Below, one piece after another: positions 41,786 to 50,554 of a stretch of 64,000 bases of DNA. Position 1 is the first letter of the stretch. The number at the start of each line of letters is the position of its first letter. The translations under genes were made by a program, and so were the position numbers. The notes under the pieces are model-generated. The model did not search any database. It saw only the letters and a list, made by a program, of their open reading frames with translations, and was not told where the DNA came from. Location of the stretch: NCBI RefSeq assembly GCF_039537705.1, contig NZ_BAABBA010000004.1, forward strand, positions 230,390 to 294,389, read 5' to 3'. The DNA is from Georgenia daeguensis (GTDB taxonomy: Bacteria; Actinomycetota; Actinomycetes; Actinomycetales; Actinomycetaceae).

Positions 41786-42862
41786 ATGACTTTGACCGAC
41801 GAGTCCCTCCACCCGCTGGACGAGGCCGCCGTCTCGGCAGCGGTCGAGAAGGGACTGGCCGCCGTCGCGGCTGCGTCCACTCTCGACGAGCTGAAGGCCG
41901 CGCGCCTCGCCCACACCGGTGACCGCAGCCCGCTCGCCCTCGCCAACCGCGCCATCGGCGGGCTCGAGCCCAAGGACAAGGCGGTCGCCGGCAAGCTCCT
42001 CGGACAGGCGCGCGGGCGCCTGAACAAGGCCATCGCCGAGCGGCAGGGTGTGCTCGAGGCGGAGCGCGACGAGCAGGTGCTGCGCACCGAGACCGTCGAC
42101 GTCACCCTCCCCACCGCGCGCGAGCCTCGGGGCGCCCGGCACCCGCTCGAGACGCTCATGGAGGACGTCTCCGACTTCTTCGTCGCCATGGGCTGGGAGA
42201 TCGCCGAGGGCCCCGAGGTCGAGCACGAGTGGTTCAACTTCGACGCGCTGAACTTCGGGCCGGACCACCCGGCCCGTCAGATGCAGGACACCTTCTACGT
42301 CGAGCCGCCGGCGGACGCCGACGGAGACCCGCACCTGGTGCTGCGCACCCACACCTCCCCGGTGCAGTCGCGCACCATGCTCTCCCGCGACGTCCCGATC
42401 TACATCGCCTGCCCGGGCAAGGTGTTCCGCACCGACGCCCTGGACGCCACGCACACCCCGGTCTTCCACCAGGTCGAGGGCCTCGCGGTCGACAAGGGCC
42501 TGACCATGGCGCACCTCAAGGGCACGCTGGACCACTTCGCCCGCGCGATGTTCGGACCCGAGGCCCGCACGCGCCTGCGTCCGAGCTTCTTCCCCTTCAC
42601 CGAGCCCAGCGCCGAGATGGACCTGTGGTTCCCGCAGAAGAAGGGTGGACCCGGCTGGATCGAGTGGGGCGGCTGCGGGATGGTCAACCCGAACGTCCTC
42701 GTCGCGGCCGGCATCGACCCCGACGTCTACTCCGGCTTCGCCTTCGGCATGGGCATCGAGCGCACCCTCATGCTGCGCCACGGCATCGCCGACATGCACG
42801 ACATGGTCGAGGGCGACGTCCGCTTCTCCCAGCAGTTCGGCACCACCGGAAGGGGCAACTGA
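41786..42862 (+). CDS. pheS: PheS, phenylalanyl-tRNA synthetase alpha subunit
   Basis: Class II synthetase catalytic subunit, 358 residues, working as an alpha2-beta2 tetramer. N-terminal coiled coil to about residue 95 (LKAARLAHTGDRSPLALANRAIGGL), motif 1 region RHPLETLMEDVSDFFVAMGWEIAEGPEVEHEWFNFDALN, motif 2 VFRTDALDATHTPVFHQVEGL, and motif 3 FAFGMGIERTLMLRHGI. ATG 41786 has GGAAGG upstream. pheT follows one base after the stop codon. Confidence 0.97.
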   Translation: MTLTDESLHPLDEAAVSAAVEKGLAAVAAASTLDELKAARLAHTGDRSPLALANRAIGGLEPKDKAVAGKLLGQARGRLNKAIAERQGVLEAERDEQVLRTETVDVTLPTAREPRGARHPLETLMEDVSDFFVAMGWEIAEGPEVEHEWFNFDALNFGPDHPARQMQDTFYVEPPADADGDPHLVLRTHTSPVQSRTMLSRDVPIYIACPGKVFRTDALDATHTPVFHQVEGLAVDKGLTMAHLKGTLDHFARAMFGPEARTRLRPSFFPFTEPSAEMDLWFPQKKGGPGWIEWGGCGMVNPNVLVAAGIDPDVYSGFAFGMGIERTLMLRHGIADMHDMVEGDVRFSQQFGTTGRGN

Positions 42863-42863
42863 C

Positions 42864-45482
42864 ATGCCGTACGTCCCGCTGACCTGGCTCGCCGAGCACG
42901 TGGAGGTCCCCGCCGGCACCACCGCCGAGCAGCTCGCCGCCGACCTCGTGCGGGTCGGCCTCGAGGAGGAGGGGATCGTCCCGCCCGCCGTCACCGGCCC
43001 GCTCGTCGTCGGCCGCGTGCTCTCCGTGTCCAAGGAGGAGCAGAAGAACGGCAAGACGGTCAACTACTGCCGCGTCGACGTCGGCGAGCACAACGACGCC
43101 CCCGGCGAGGGGAAGGAGCCGGCAGACGTGCCGAGCCGTGGCATCATCTGCGGCGCGCACAACTTCGAGGCCGGCGACCACGTCGTCGTCGCGCTGCCCG
43201 GCGCCGTGCTGCCGGGGCCGTTCCCGATCGCCTCCCGCAAGACGTACGGCCACATCTCCGACGGCATGATCTGCTCCGCGCGCGAGCTCGGCCTGGGCGA
43301 GGACCACTCCGGGATCATCGTCCTCGAGGAGATGCTCGGAGCCGACGGCGTGCCCGCGCCCGGGACCGACGCCCTCGACCTCCTGGGCCTCGGCACCGAG
43401 GTCCTCGAGATCAACGTGACACCCGACCGCGGGTACTGCTTCTCCATGCGCGGCGTCGCCCGCGAGTACTCCCACTCCACCGGGGCCGCGTTCACCGACC
43501 CGGGCCTGCCCGAAAACCTCCCCACGCCGCCGCCGGCGGCCACCGGCGACGGGTTCGCCGTCGAGGTGGAGGACCCGGCGCCCGTGGACGGCCCCGGCTG
43601 CGACCGGTTCGTCACCCGCATCGTCCGCGGCATCGACCCGACGGCGCCGACCCCGCGCTGGATGGTCGAGCGGCTCACCCAGGCGGGCATGCGGCCGATC
43701 TCGCTCGCCGTCGACGTGACGAACTACGTCATGCTCGACCTCGGGCAGCCGCTGCACGCCTACGACCTCGGCACGCTCGCCGCCCCGATCGTGGTGCGGC
43801 GCGCCCGGGCGGGGGAGAAGCTCACCACCCTGGACGACATCGAGCGCCGGCTCGACCCCGAGGACCTCCTCATCACGGACTCGCCCGACGGCGCCCGGGC
43901 CGGCCGCGTCCTCGGCCTCGCGGGTGTGATGGGCGGGGCGGAGACCGAGGTCTCCGCCGCCACCACCGACGTCCTGATCGAGGCCGCCCACTTCGACGCC
44001 GTCTCCGTCGCCCGGACGGCCCGCCGGCACAAGCTGCCGAGCGAGGCCGCCAAGCGCTTCGAGCGCGGCGTCGACACCCGCCTCCAGGCGGTCGCGGCCC
44101 AGCGGGTCGTCGACCTGCTCGTCGAGCACGGTGGCGGCACGGCCGACCCGGCCGTGAGCGACCTCGACACGACGACGGCGCCCGCGCCGATCCTCTTCGA
44201 CCCCTCCCAGGCGGGCCGCCTGGTGGGCGTGGAGTACCCGCGCGAGCAGGTGCTGGACACCCTGCGCCAGATCGGCTGCACCGTGGTCCCGGCCGCGGAC
44301 GCGGAGACCACCGTCGCCGGCGACGGCGCGGACGACGCCGCCCCCGGCGTGCTCGTCACCCCGCCCACCTGGCGCCCCGACCTGGTCGGGCCCGCCCACC
44401 TGGTCGAGGAGGTCGCGCGCCTGGCCGGCTACGACGAGATCCCGTCCGTGCTGCCGCCCGCCCCCGCCGGGCACGGCCTGACGGTTGCCCAGCGCCAGCG
44501 TCGCGACGTGGCCCGCGCCCTGGCCGAGCACGGCCTGACCCAGGTGCTCTCGTACCCCTTCGTCGGTGACGACGTCCACGACAGGATGGGGCTGCCCGCC
44601 GACGACGCGCGCCGCACCGCGCTGCGACTGGTCAACCCCATCGCCGACGACGCGCCCGCCCTGCGCACGTCCCTCCTGGCCACGCTCCTGGAGACCGCGC
44701 GCCGCAACGTCTCCCGCGGCACGGCCGAGCTCGGCATCTTCGAGATCGGGCTCGTCACCAGGCCCGCCGGCCTGCGGGCCGGGGCTGCCCCCGGGGTCGA
44801 CCGCCGGCCCACCGAGGACGAGCTCGCCGTCCTGCGGGCCGCCGTGCCGCTGCAGCCGCGCCGCGTCGCCGGCGTCCTCGCCGGGCAGCAGGTGCCCGAC
44901 GGCGTCTGGGGCCCCGGCCGCCGCAGCGACTGGGCGGACGCGCTCGAGGCCGCGAAGATCGTGGCCTCGACGGTCGGCGTCGAGCTCACCGTCCGCGCCG
45001 ACGACCACGCCCCCTGGCACCCCGGGCGCTGCGCCGAGCTGAGCGTGGGGGGCGGCGTCGTCGGCCACGCCGGCGAGCTGCACCCCAAGGCCTGCGAGGC
45101 GTTCGAGCTGCCGTCCCGGACGGTCGCCTTCGAGCTGGACCTCGACGCGGTCCTCGCGGCGAGCCCGGCCGAGCCGGTGCAGGTGGACCCGGTGTCGACC
45201 TTCCCGCTCGCCAAGGAGGACGTCGCGCTCGTCGTGGACGCCTCCGTGCCCGCCGCCGACGTGCTGGCCGCCGTCGTCGAGGGGGCCGGGGAGCTCGCCG
45301 AGGAGGTCCGGCTCTTCGACGTCTTCACCGGCGAGCAGCTCGGCGAGGGCAAGAAGTCCCTCGCGTTCGCGCTGCGCCTCCGGGCGGCCGACCGCACGCT
45401 CACGGCGGAGGAGACCGCCGGGGTGCGCAACCGGATCGTGAAGGTGGCCGGCAAGCGGGTCGGCGCGGTGCTGCGTGGCTGA
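42864..45482 (+). CDS. pheT: PheT, phenylalanyl-tRNA synthetase beta subunit
   Basis: Beta subunit of PheRS, 872 residues, with the tRNA-binding and editing modules. EMAP-like tRNA-binding domain (about 40-165: VGRVLSVSKEEQKNGKTVNYCRVDVGE, IICGAHNFEAGDHVVVALPGAVLPG), B1/B3-B4 editing domains (TNYVMLDLGQPLHAYDLGTL), B5, and a C-terminal ferredoxin-like anticodon-binding domain (STFPLAKEDVALVVDASVPAADV, EEVRLFDVFTGEQLGEGKKSLAFALRLRA). ATG 42864 is preceded by GAAGGGG. Length is slightly above the usual 800-850. Confidence 0.97.
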   Translation: MPYVPLTWLAEHVEVPAGTTAEQLAADLVRVGLEEEGIVPPAVTGPLVVGRVLSVSKEEQKNGKTVNYCRVDVGEHNDAPGEGKEPADVPSRGIICGAHNFEAGDHVVVALPGAVLPGPFPIASRKTYGHISDGMICSARELGLGEDHSGIIVLEEMLGADGVPAPGTDALDLLGLGTEVLEINVTPDRGYCFSMRGVAREYSHSTGAAFTDPGLPENLPTPPPAATGDGFAVEVEDPAPVDGPGCDRFVTRIVRGIDPTAPTPRWMVERLTQAGMRPISLAVDVTNYVMLDLGQPLHAYDLGTLAAPIVVRRARAGEKLTTLDDIERRLDPEDLLITDSPDGARAGRVLGLAGVMGGAETEVSAATTDVLIEAAHFDAVSVARTARRHKLPSEAAKRFERGVDTRLQAVAAQRVVDLLVEHGGGTADPAVSDLDTTTAPAPILFDPSQAGRLVGVEYPREQVLDTLRQIGCTVVPAADAETTVAGDGADDAAPGVLVTPPTWRPDLVGPAHLVEEVARLAGYDEIPSVLPPAPAGHGLTVAQRQRRDVARALAEHGLTQVLSYPFVGDDVHDRMGLPADDARRTALRLVNPIADDAPALRTSLLATLLETARRNVSRGTAELGIFEIGLVTRPAGLRAGAAPGVDRRPTEDELAVLRAAVPLQPRRVAGVLAGQQVPDGVWGPGRRSDWADALEAAKIVASTVGVELTVRADDHAPWHPGRCAELSVGGGVVGHAGELHPKACEAFELPSRTVAFELDLDAVLAASPAEPVQVDPVSTFPLAKEDVALVVDASVPAADVLAAVVEGAGELAEEVRLFDVFTGEQLGEGKKSLAFALRLRAADRTLTAEETAGVRNRIVKVAGKRVGAVLRG

Positions 45483-46356
45483 GGCGGGGGCGGGGGCGGC
45501 CCAGCGCGGCGACCGGCCGGACCTGCGGCGCGACCTGCGGCCGGACCCCGTGGCCGGCACCGCCGTGCCGCCCGCCCGCACCGCGCTGGTCACCGGCGCC
45601 TCGCGGGGCATCGGCCGGGCGCTCGCGGTCGGCCTCGCCCGGGCCGGCCTGGACGTCGCGGTGCTGGCGCGCGACGGCGACCGGCTGGCGGACGTCGCGG
45701 CGGAGATCGAGGCGCTCGGCCGGCGCACCGCCGTCGCCGTGGCGGACGTGACTGACGCCGCCGCGGTGGACCGCGCCGTCGCGGACGTCGAGAACGCCCT
45801 CGGCTCGATCGACCTCCTCGTGAACAACGCCGGACGCATCGACACCGAGGTGCCGCTCTGGGAGGCCGACCGCGACGAGTGGTGGTCCGTGGTGGAGACC
45901 AACGTGCGGGGGCCGTTCCTGCTCGCGCGCGCCGTCGTCCCCGGCATGCTCGCCCGCGGCGGCGGCCGGGTCATCGACCTCAACTCCGGCGCGGGCACCC
46001 GGGACAGCGCCGATGCCACCGCCTACTACGCCTCGAAGACCGCGCTCTTCCGCATCGGCGGCGGCCTGCACGAGGCGGGGTTCGCGCGCGGGCTGCGCGC
46101 CTTCGAGCTGGCGCCGGGCGTCGTGGACACGGACATGACGCGGTCCATGCGCTCTCACGAGGGCCGCACGGAGTGGACGGACGTGGCCGACGTCGTCGAG
46201 CTGGCGGTCATGATCGCGCGCGGCGGTCTCGACGAGCTGTCCGGGCGCTATCTCCGCGCCGGGACGGACACGCCCGCCTCGCTCCGGTTCCAGCTCGGCC
46301 GAGGCGAGCCGGCGGAGCCGGTGCGCAGGCTGCGCGTCGCCGACTGGCCCGGCTGA
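45475..46356 (+). CDS. Short-chain dehydrogenase/reductase
   Basis: NAD(P)-dependent oxidoreductase, 293 residues, classical SDR: cofactor glycine motif VTGASRGIGRAL (about residues 40-50), LLVNNAGRID, catalytic Ser in LNSGAGT, and YYASKTAL (Tyr-x-x-x-Lys), with PGVVDTDMTR after the active site. The 35-residue N-terminal tail is unconserved. GTG 45475 overlaps the pheT stop by 8 bp; the frame has no better start before the Rossmann motif, but an internal start is possible. Substrate unknown. Confidence 0.85.
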   Translation: MAEAGAGAAQRGDRPDLRRDLRPDPVAGTAVPPARTALVTGASRGIGRALAVGLARAGLDVAVLARDGDRLADVAAEIEALGRRTAVAVADVTDAAAVDRAVADVENALGSIDLLVNNAGRIDTEVPLWEADRDEWWSVVETNVRGPFLLARAVVPGMLARGGGRVIDLNSGAGTRDSADATAYYASKTALFRIGGGLHEAGFARGLRAFELAPGVVDTDMTRSMRSHEGRTEWTDVADVVELAVMIARGGLDELSGRYLRAGTDTPASLRFQLGRGEPAEPVRRLRVADWPG

Positions 46357-46410
46357 CGGCCTCCGTCCCGCACGCAGCGTGCGTCGTAGCCCTGGCGTTC
46401 GACGCAGCCC

Positions 46411-46422
46411 TATCGTTCGACG
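46411..46422 (+). promoter_or_regulatory. Leaderless promoter of the glycosyltransferase gene
   Basis: TATCGT (46411-46416) lies 6 bases before ATG 46423. The nonamer CGTTCGACG occurs twice (46396-46404 and 46414-46422), the second copy ending at the ATG; an operator role is possible but unproven. Confidence 0.5.
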
Positions 46423-47673
46423 ATGAGCAGCCGCCACGTGGTCCTCGCGACCCTCGGGAGCGCGGGTGACGTGCTGCCCTTCGTGGCGGTGGGGTCCGAG
46501 CTCACGTCCCGCGGGCACCGGGTCTCCGTGACCGCCAACCCCGCCTTCCGTGAACCGGTCGAGGCAGCCGGTCTCGAGCTCGTCCCGACCGGCACGGTCG
46601 CCGACTACGAGCGCACGACGGCGGACCCGGGACTGTGGAGCCCGGTGCGGTCGTTCCGCACGGTCGTGGAGCGCGCCGTCGTCCCGGCGATGCGTCCCGT
46701 GTACGAGTACCTCACCGGGCTCGACCCCGCCGGGACGGTGGTCGCCGGGTCCGTGTTCGCGCTCGGCGCGCGCATCGCGCACGAGCGTCACGGGTTCCCC
46801 CTCGTCGGCGTCCACCTCCAGCCGACGGCGTTCCTCAGCGCCTACGACAACGCCGAGCTCGGCCCGGTCCGGGCGCCGTCGTGGCTGCCGCCCCGGTTGC
46901 ACGCAGCGCGGCTGGCCGCCGTCGACCGCTGGGTGTGCGACCCCGTCCTCGCCCCGCCGGTCAACGCCTTCCGGGCCGAGCTCGGCCTGCGGCCGGTCGC
47001 CCGCGTCTTCGGCAGGTGGGCGCCCTCACCCCAGAGCAACCTCGGCCTGTTCCCCGACTGGTTCGCGCCCGTCCGCCCGGACTGGCCCGTCAACATGACG
47101 CTGACCGGGTTCGTCGCGGCCGGTGACGAGGAGGCTGAGCTGCCGACGGCGGTCGAGGCGTTCCTGTCCGGCGGTGCGCCGCCCGTCGTGGTGACGTTCG
47201 GCTCCTCGATGCGCCACGCCCGCAATCTCTTCGCCGCGGTGCTCGGGGCCAACCGTCTTCGCGGACGCCGCACCATCCTGCTGACCCGGTTCGCCGAGCA
47301 GGTGCCGGACCCGCTGCCGGCGGACGCGCTCCACGTGGGGTGGGCGGCGATGGCGCGGCTGCTGCCGCGCGTCGCCGCCGTCGTGCACCACGGCGGCATC
47401 GGCACCGTCGCGCAGGTTCTCCGGGCCGGCGTGCCGCACCTCGTGGTGCCGTTCACCCACGACCAGCCGGACAACGCCAACCGGCTCGTCCGCCTCGGCG
47501 TCGCGGAGCGGCTCGATCCCGCGCGTCTCAGCCCCGACGCCGCGGCCACGGCCCTCGACCGGCTGCTGCGGCCCGGCGTGCGCGAGCGGTGCGCGACGTA
47601 CGCGGCACGCATCGATCCCGCCGCGGCCGTCCGCGCCGCCGCCGACGTGATCGAGTCGGCGGGCCGTGCCTGA
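46423..47673 (+). CDS. GT1-family glycosyltransferase (UGT/macrolide type)
   Basis: GT-B fold transferase, 416 residues. N-terminal acceptor domain begins MSSRHVVLATLGSAGDVLPFVAVGSELTSRGHRVSV. The C-terminal donor domain carries the UGT signature region VAAVVHHGGIGTVAQVLRAGVPHLVVPFTHDQPDNANRLVRLGVAERL (around residue 320-365), as in sterol and antibiotic glycosyltransferases. It may glycosylate a lipid, carotenoid or small molecule. There is no biosynthetic cluster next to it, so the acceptor remains unknown. It stands alone with its own promoter. Confidence 0.86.
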   Translation: MSSRHVVLATLGSAGDVLPFVAVGSELTSRGHRVSVTANPAFREPVEAAGLELVPTGTVADYERTTADPGLWSPVRSFRTVVERAVVPAMRPVYEYLTGLDPAGTVVAGSVFALGARIAHERHGFPLVGVHLQPTAFLSAYDNAELGPVRAPSWLPPRLHAARLAAVDRWVCDPVLAPPVNAFRAELGLRPVARVFGRWAPSPQSNLGLFPDWFAPVRPDWPVNMTLTGFVAAGDEEAELPTAVEAFLSGGAPPVVVTFGSSMRHARNLFAAVLGANRLRGRRTILLTRFAEQVPDPLPADALHVGWAAMARLLPRVAAVVHHGGIGTVAQVLRAGVPHLVVPFTHDQPDNANRLVRLGVAERLDPARLSPDAAATALDRLLRPGVRERCATYAARIDPAAAVRAAADVIESAGRA

Positions 47674-47760
47674 GCCGGCCGTCCGGTCGGGCTTCGCCCC
47701 GCGGCGCGGACGACGGACACAAGCCCGCGCCGGCGAGTTTCTGACGCTCCGTCCGTATCC

Positions 47761-47777
47761 GAGGACAAAAGTCCCTC
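47761..47777 (+). promoter_or_regulatory. DosR/DevR-like palindrome upstream of the flavodoxin gene
   Basis: GAGGACAAAAGTCCCTC contains AGGAC-N4-GTCCC, one mismatch from the hypoxia-regulator half-site arrangement GGGAC-N4-GTCCC. It lies 34 bp before the flavodoxin ATG. A weaker GGAC-N4-GCCC element is about 48 bp further upstream. Confidence 0.4.
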
Positions 47778-47810
47778 GGGCGCCGGACCGGGCGGGCGCA
47801 GAGTGGAGGC

Positions 47811-48320
47811 ATGAGGATCCTCGTCGTCACCGCGTCCAAGCACCACGCCACCGACGAGATCGGTGACGCCATCGTGACGGAGCTGCGCGCGTCCGGCCAC
47901 GAGGCGAGGCGGGTGGCGCCGGCAGACGTGCGCGACCTCGACGGGATCGACGCCGTCGTCCTCGGTTCCGCCGTCTACATGACGCAGTGGATGGAGTCCA
48001 TGCGGGGCCTGGTCGCCCGGCTCGGCGGCGAGCTCCGGGCAAAGCCGGTGTGGGCCTTCTCCTGCGGGCTCGCCGGCGTCACCGCGACAGGCACGGTCCA
48101 GGACCCCGCGCGAGCCTCCGCGGTGGTGCGCCAGATCGACCCGATCGACTACCGGACGTTCGCGGGCCGCCTGGACCCGACCGTCCTCGCCCTGCGCGAG
48201 CGCTCGGTGATCCGGCTGTCCGGAGCCCCGGAGGGGGACTACCGCGACTGGGACGAGATCCGGTCCTGGGCGCGCGGCATCGCGAGCGAGCTCCGGACGC
48301 ACCTCGCGGAAGCCGGCTGA
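47811..48320 (+). CDS. Flavodoxin-domain protein (HemG-like)
   Basis: FMN-binding flavodoxin fold, 169 residues: MRILVVTASKHHATDEIGDAIVTEL is the FMN phosphate loop, then GIDAVVLGSAVYMTQWMESMRGLVARLGGELRAKPVWAFSCGL, matching the menaquinone-dependent protoporphyrinogen oxidase/flavodoxin family. C-terminal SVIRLSGAPEGDYRDWDEIRSWARGIASEL. ATG 47811 has GTGGAGG upstream. It converges with the quinone oxidoreductase gene over 40 bp that contain a weak AGGGG/CCCCT hairpin (48346-48361). Confidence 0.85.
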   Translation: MRILVVTASKHHATDEIGDAIVTELRASGHEARRVAPADVRDLDGIDAVVLGSAVYMTQWMESMRGLVARLGGELRAKPVWAFSCGLAGVTATGTVQDPARASAVVRQIDPIDYRTFAGRLDPTVLALRERSVIRLSGAPEGDYRDWDEIRSWARGIASELRTHLAEAG

Positions 48321-48360
48321 CCCACGGGCTGCCCCCGACGCCGTCAGGGGAACTGGCCCC

Positions 48361-49344
48361 TCAGGGGATCAGGAGCACCTTGCCGGTGGTGGCCCGCCCC
48401 TCGAGCGCCTCGTGGGCCGCGCGCGCCTCGGTGAGCGGGAAGCGGGCCCCGATCCTCACCCTCAGGGTCCCCGTACCGGCGGCGTCGAAGATCTCCCGGG
48501 CCCGCCACAGGAGCTCCTCCCGGTCGACCGTGTGGTCGGCCAGCTTGGGACGCGTGACGAAGAGCGAGCCCGCCTTGTTCAGGCGCTGGAGGTCGAAGGG
48601 CGGGACCTGGCCGCTCGCGCCGCCGAAGAGGACGACCATGCCGCGGCGGCGCACCGACGCGAGCGAGGCCTCGAAAGTGTCCTTGCCGACGCCGTCGTAG
48701 GCGACGTCCGCGCCGGCCCCGTCGGTCAGCTCGCGCACGATGCGGGGCACGTCGGAGGTGAGGTCGTCGAGCTCGGTGTACCGGATGACCTCGGCGGCTC
48801 CCGCCTCGCGGGCCAGCGCCTCCTTCTCCGGCGAGCCGACCATGCCGATGACCCGGGCGCCGCGCGCGGCGGCGAGCTGGGTGAGCAGGAGGCCGACTCC
48901 GCCGGCGGCGGCGGTGAGCAGCACCGTGTGCCCGGCCTCGACCGGGAACGTCGACCTCAGGAGGTAGTGCGCGGTCATGCCCTGCAGCGGCAGGGCGGCG
49001 GCGGTCGCGAGGTCGAGCCCGGCCGGGACGGGCACGGCGACGTCGGCGCGCATCAGCACCTGCTCGGCGTACGAGCCCGGCGCGTCGGCCCAGGCGATCC
49101 GGTCGCCGACGGCGAGGCCCTCGACGCCGTCGCCCACGGCGATGACCGTGCCGGCGCCCTCGGCGCCGGGCACGTGCGGGAAGGGCATCGGGTAGACCCC
49201 TCCGCGCTGGTACGTGTCGATGAAGTTGACGCCGGCCGCCGCCACCTCGGCGAGGACCTCGCCGGGCCCCGGCTGCGGGTCCGGCAGCTCGACGGTGGAC
49301 AGGACCTCGGGGCCACCGGCCTGGGTGGCGTGGATCGCGCGCAT
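48361..49344 (-). CDS. Zinc-independent NADPH:quinone oxidoreductase (QOR/MDR family)
   Basis: Medium-chain reductase of 327 residues. MRAIHATQAGGPEVLSTVELPDPQPGPGEVL is the QOR N-terminus; catalytic-domain GVNFIDTYQRGGVYPMPFPHVPGAEGAGTV lacks the zinc ligands of alcohol dehydrogenases; NADPH-binding AAAGGVGLLLTQLA is at about residues 145-158; C-terminal FPLTEARAAHEALEGRATTGKVLLIP. ATG 49344 lies 7 bases after CATGCT on the minus strand (49357-49352); a second in-frame ATG is at 49356. It is divergent from argC. Confidence 0.92.
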   Translation of the reverse strand: MRAIHATQAGGPEVLSTVELPDPQPGPGEVLAEVAAAGVNFIDTYQRGGVYPMPFPHVPGAEGAGTVIAVGDGVEGLAVGDRIAWADAPGSYAEQVLMRADVAVPVPAGLDLATAAALPLQGMTAHYLLRSTFPVEAGHTVLLTAAAGGVGLLLTQLAAARGARVIGMVGSPEKEALAREAGAAEVIRYTELDDLTSDVPRIVRELTDGAGADVAYDGVGKDTFEASLASVRRRGMVVLFGGASGQVPPFDLQRLNKAGSLFVTRPKLADHTVDREELLWRAREIFDAAGTGTLRVRIGARFPLTEARAAHEALEGRATTGKVLLIP

Positions 49345-49467
49345 GGGCCCCAGCATGGCCCGCGCGCCGCCCGCCGGACAAAGCGGCGGCCCACGGCCCC
49401 CGACGCAGCCGGTTCTCGCGCGAGGGCTGTCCGGATGCCGGGACGCCCACGGCCGGGGAGCGACACG

Positions 49468-49496
49468 GCATGCAGAGCGCTGTATGGTTATGCAGG
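49468..49496 (+). promoter_or_regulatory. argC promoter with candidate ArgR operator
   Basis: TATGGT (49483-49488) lies 7 bases before GTG 49496, a leaderless arrangement. The hexamer ATGCAG occurs at 49470-49475 and 49490-49495, 20 bp apart and flanking the -10 element; TGCAT-type half-sites at two-turn spacing resemble actinobacterial ARG boxes. ArgR is encoded in the same operon. Confidence 0.45.
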
Positions 49497-50554
49497 TGTC
49501 CTTCTCCGTAGCCGTCGCCGGCGCCTCCGGGTACGCCGGGGGCGAGGTGCTCCGCCTCCTCCTGAACCATCCCGACGCCGAGATCGGTGCGCTCACCGCG
49601 CACTCGAGCGCGGGCCAGCGCCTCGGGACCCACCACCCGCATCTCCTGCCGCTCGCGGACCGCGTCCTCGAGCCCACCGGGGTCGACGCGCTGGCGGGCC
49701 ACGACGTCGTCGTGCTCGCGCTCCCGCACGGGGCCTCGGGCGAGATCGCCGCCGCCCTCGACGCGGCCGGCTCCTCCGCCCTGGTCCTGGACTGCGGCGC
49801 CGACCACCGCCTCACCGACGCCGCCGCGTGGGAGCAGTTCTACGGCAGCGAGCACGCCGGCTCCTGGCCGTACGGGATGCCCGAGCTGATCCTCGCCGAC
49901 GAGGGGGCCCGTCAGCGGGAGAAGCTGCGCGACGCCCGCCGGATCGCGGTGCCCGGCTGCAACGTCACGGCGGTGACCCTGGGCCTCCAGCCCGGCGTCG
50001 CGACCGGCCTGGTCGACCCGGCCGACGTCGTGGCCGTCCTCGCCGTCGGCTACTCCGGCGCCGGCAAGGCCGCCAGGACGCACCTCCTCGCGGCCGAAGG
50101 GCTCGGCTCCCTGGCGCCCTACGCCGTCGGCGGGACGCACCGGCACATCCCCGAGATCGAGCAGAACCTGCGGGCCGCCGGCGCGGGGACGGTCCGGCTC
50201 TCCTTCACCCCGGTCCTCGCGCCCGTCTCCCGTGGCATCCTCGCCACGGTCACGGCGCCGCTCCGGGCGGACGTCACCGCAGCCACCGTGCGGGCCGCGT
50301 GGGAGCAGTACTACGGCGACGAGCCGTTCGTCCGCCTCCTGCCCGAGGGGCAGTGGCCCACCACCGCGATGGTCACCGGCGCGAACACCGCGCTGGTGCA
50401 GGTGGCGGTGGACGAGCGGGCGGGGCGCGTCGTGACGGTCTGCGCGATCGACAACCTGGTCAAGGGCACCGCGGGCGCCGCCGTGCAGTCCATGAACCTC
50501 GCCCTCGGCCTCCCGGAGGCGACCGGCCTGACCACCGTGGGGGTCGCCCCGTGA
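49496..50554 (+). CDS. argC: ArgC, N-acetyl-gamma-glutamyl-phosphate reductase
   Basis: NADPH-dependent reductase, third step of ornithine synthesis. Length is 352 residues. NADP motif VAVAGASGYAGGEVLRLL (residues 5-22), catalytic Cys155 in VPGCNVTAVTL, GTHRHIPEIEQ and the C-terminal TVCAIDNLVKGTAGAAVQSMNLALGLPE. GTG 49496 fits the promoter and gives SFSVAVAGASG directly; ATG 49484 and 49490 are in-frame alternatives inside the -10 region. It is the first gene of argCJBD-R and overlaps argJ by GTGA. Confidence 0.95.
   Translation: MSFSVAVAGASGYAGGEVLRLLLNHPDAEIGALTAHSSAGQRLGTHHPHLLPLADRVLEPTGVDALAGHDVVVLALPHGASGEIAAALDAAGSSALVLDCGADHRLTDAAAWEQFYGSEHAGSWPYGMPELILADEGARQREKLRDARRIAVPGCNVTAVTLGLQPGVATGLVDPADVVAVLAVGYSGAGKAARTHLLAAEGLGSLAPYAVGGTHRHIPEIEQNLRAAGAGTVRLSFTPVLAPVSRGILATVTAPLRADVTAATVRAAWEQYYGDEPFVRLLPEGQWPTTAMVTGANTALVQVAVDERAGRVVTVCAIDNLVKGTAGAAVQSMNLALGLPEATGLTTVGVAP

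Noticed and set aside
42768..46019. Minus-strand open frame of 1,083 codons
   Set aside because: Antisense shadow of pheT, which is fully conserved. The composition is typical of reverse-frame artefacts.
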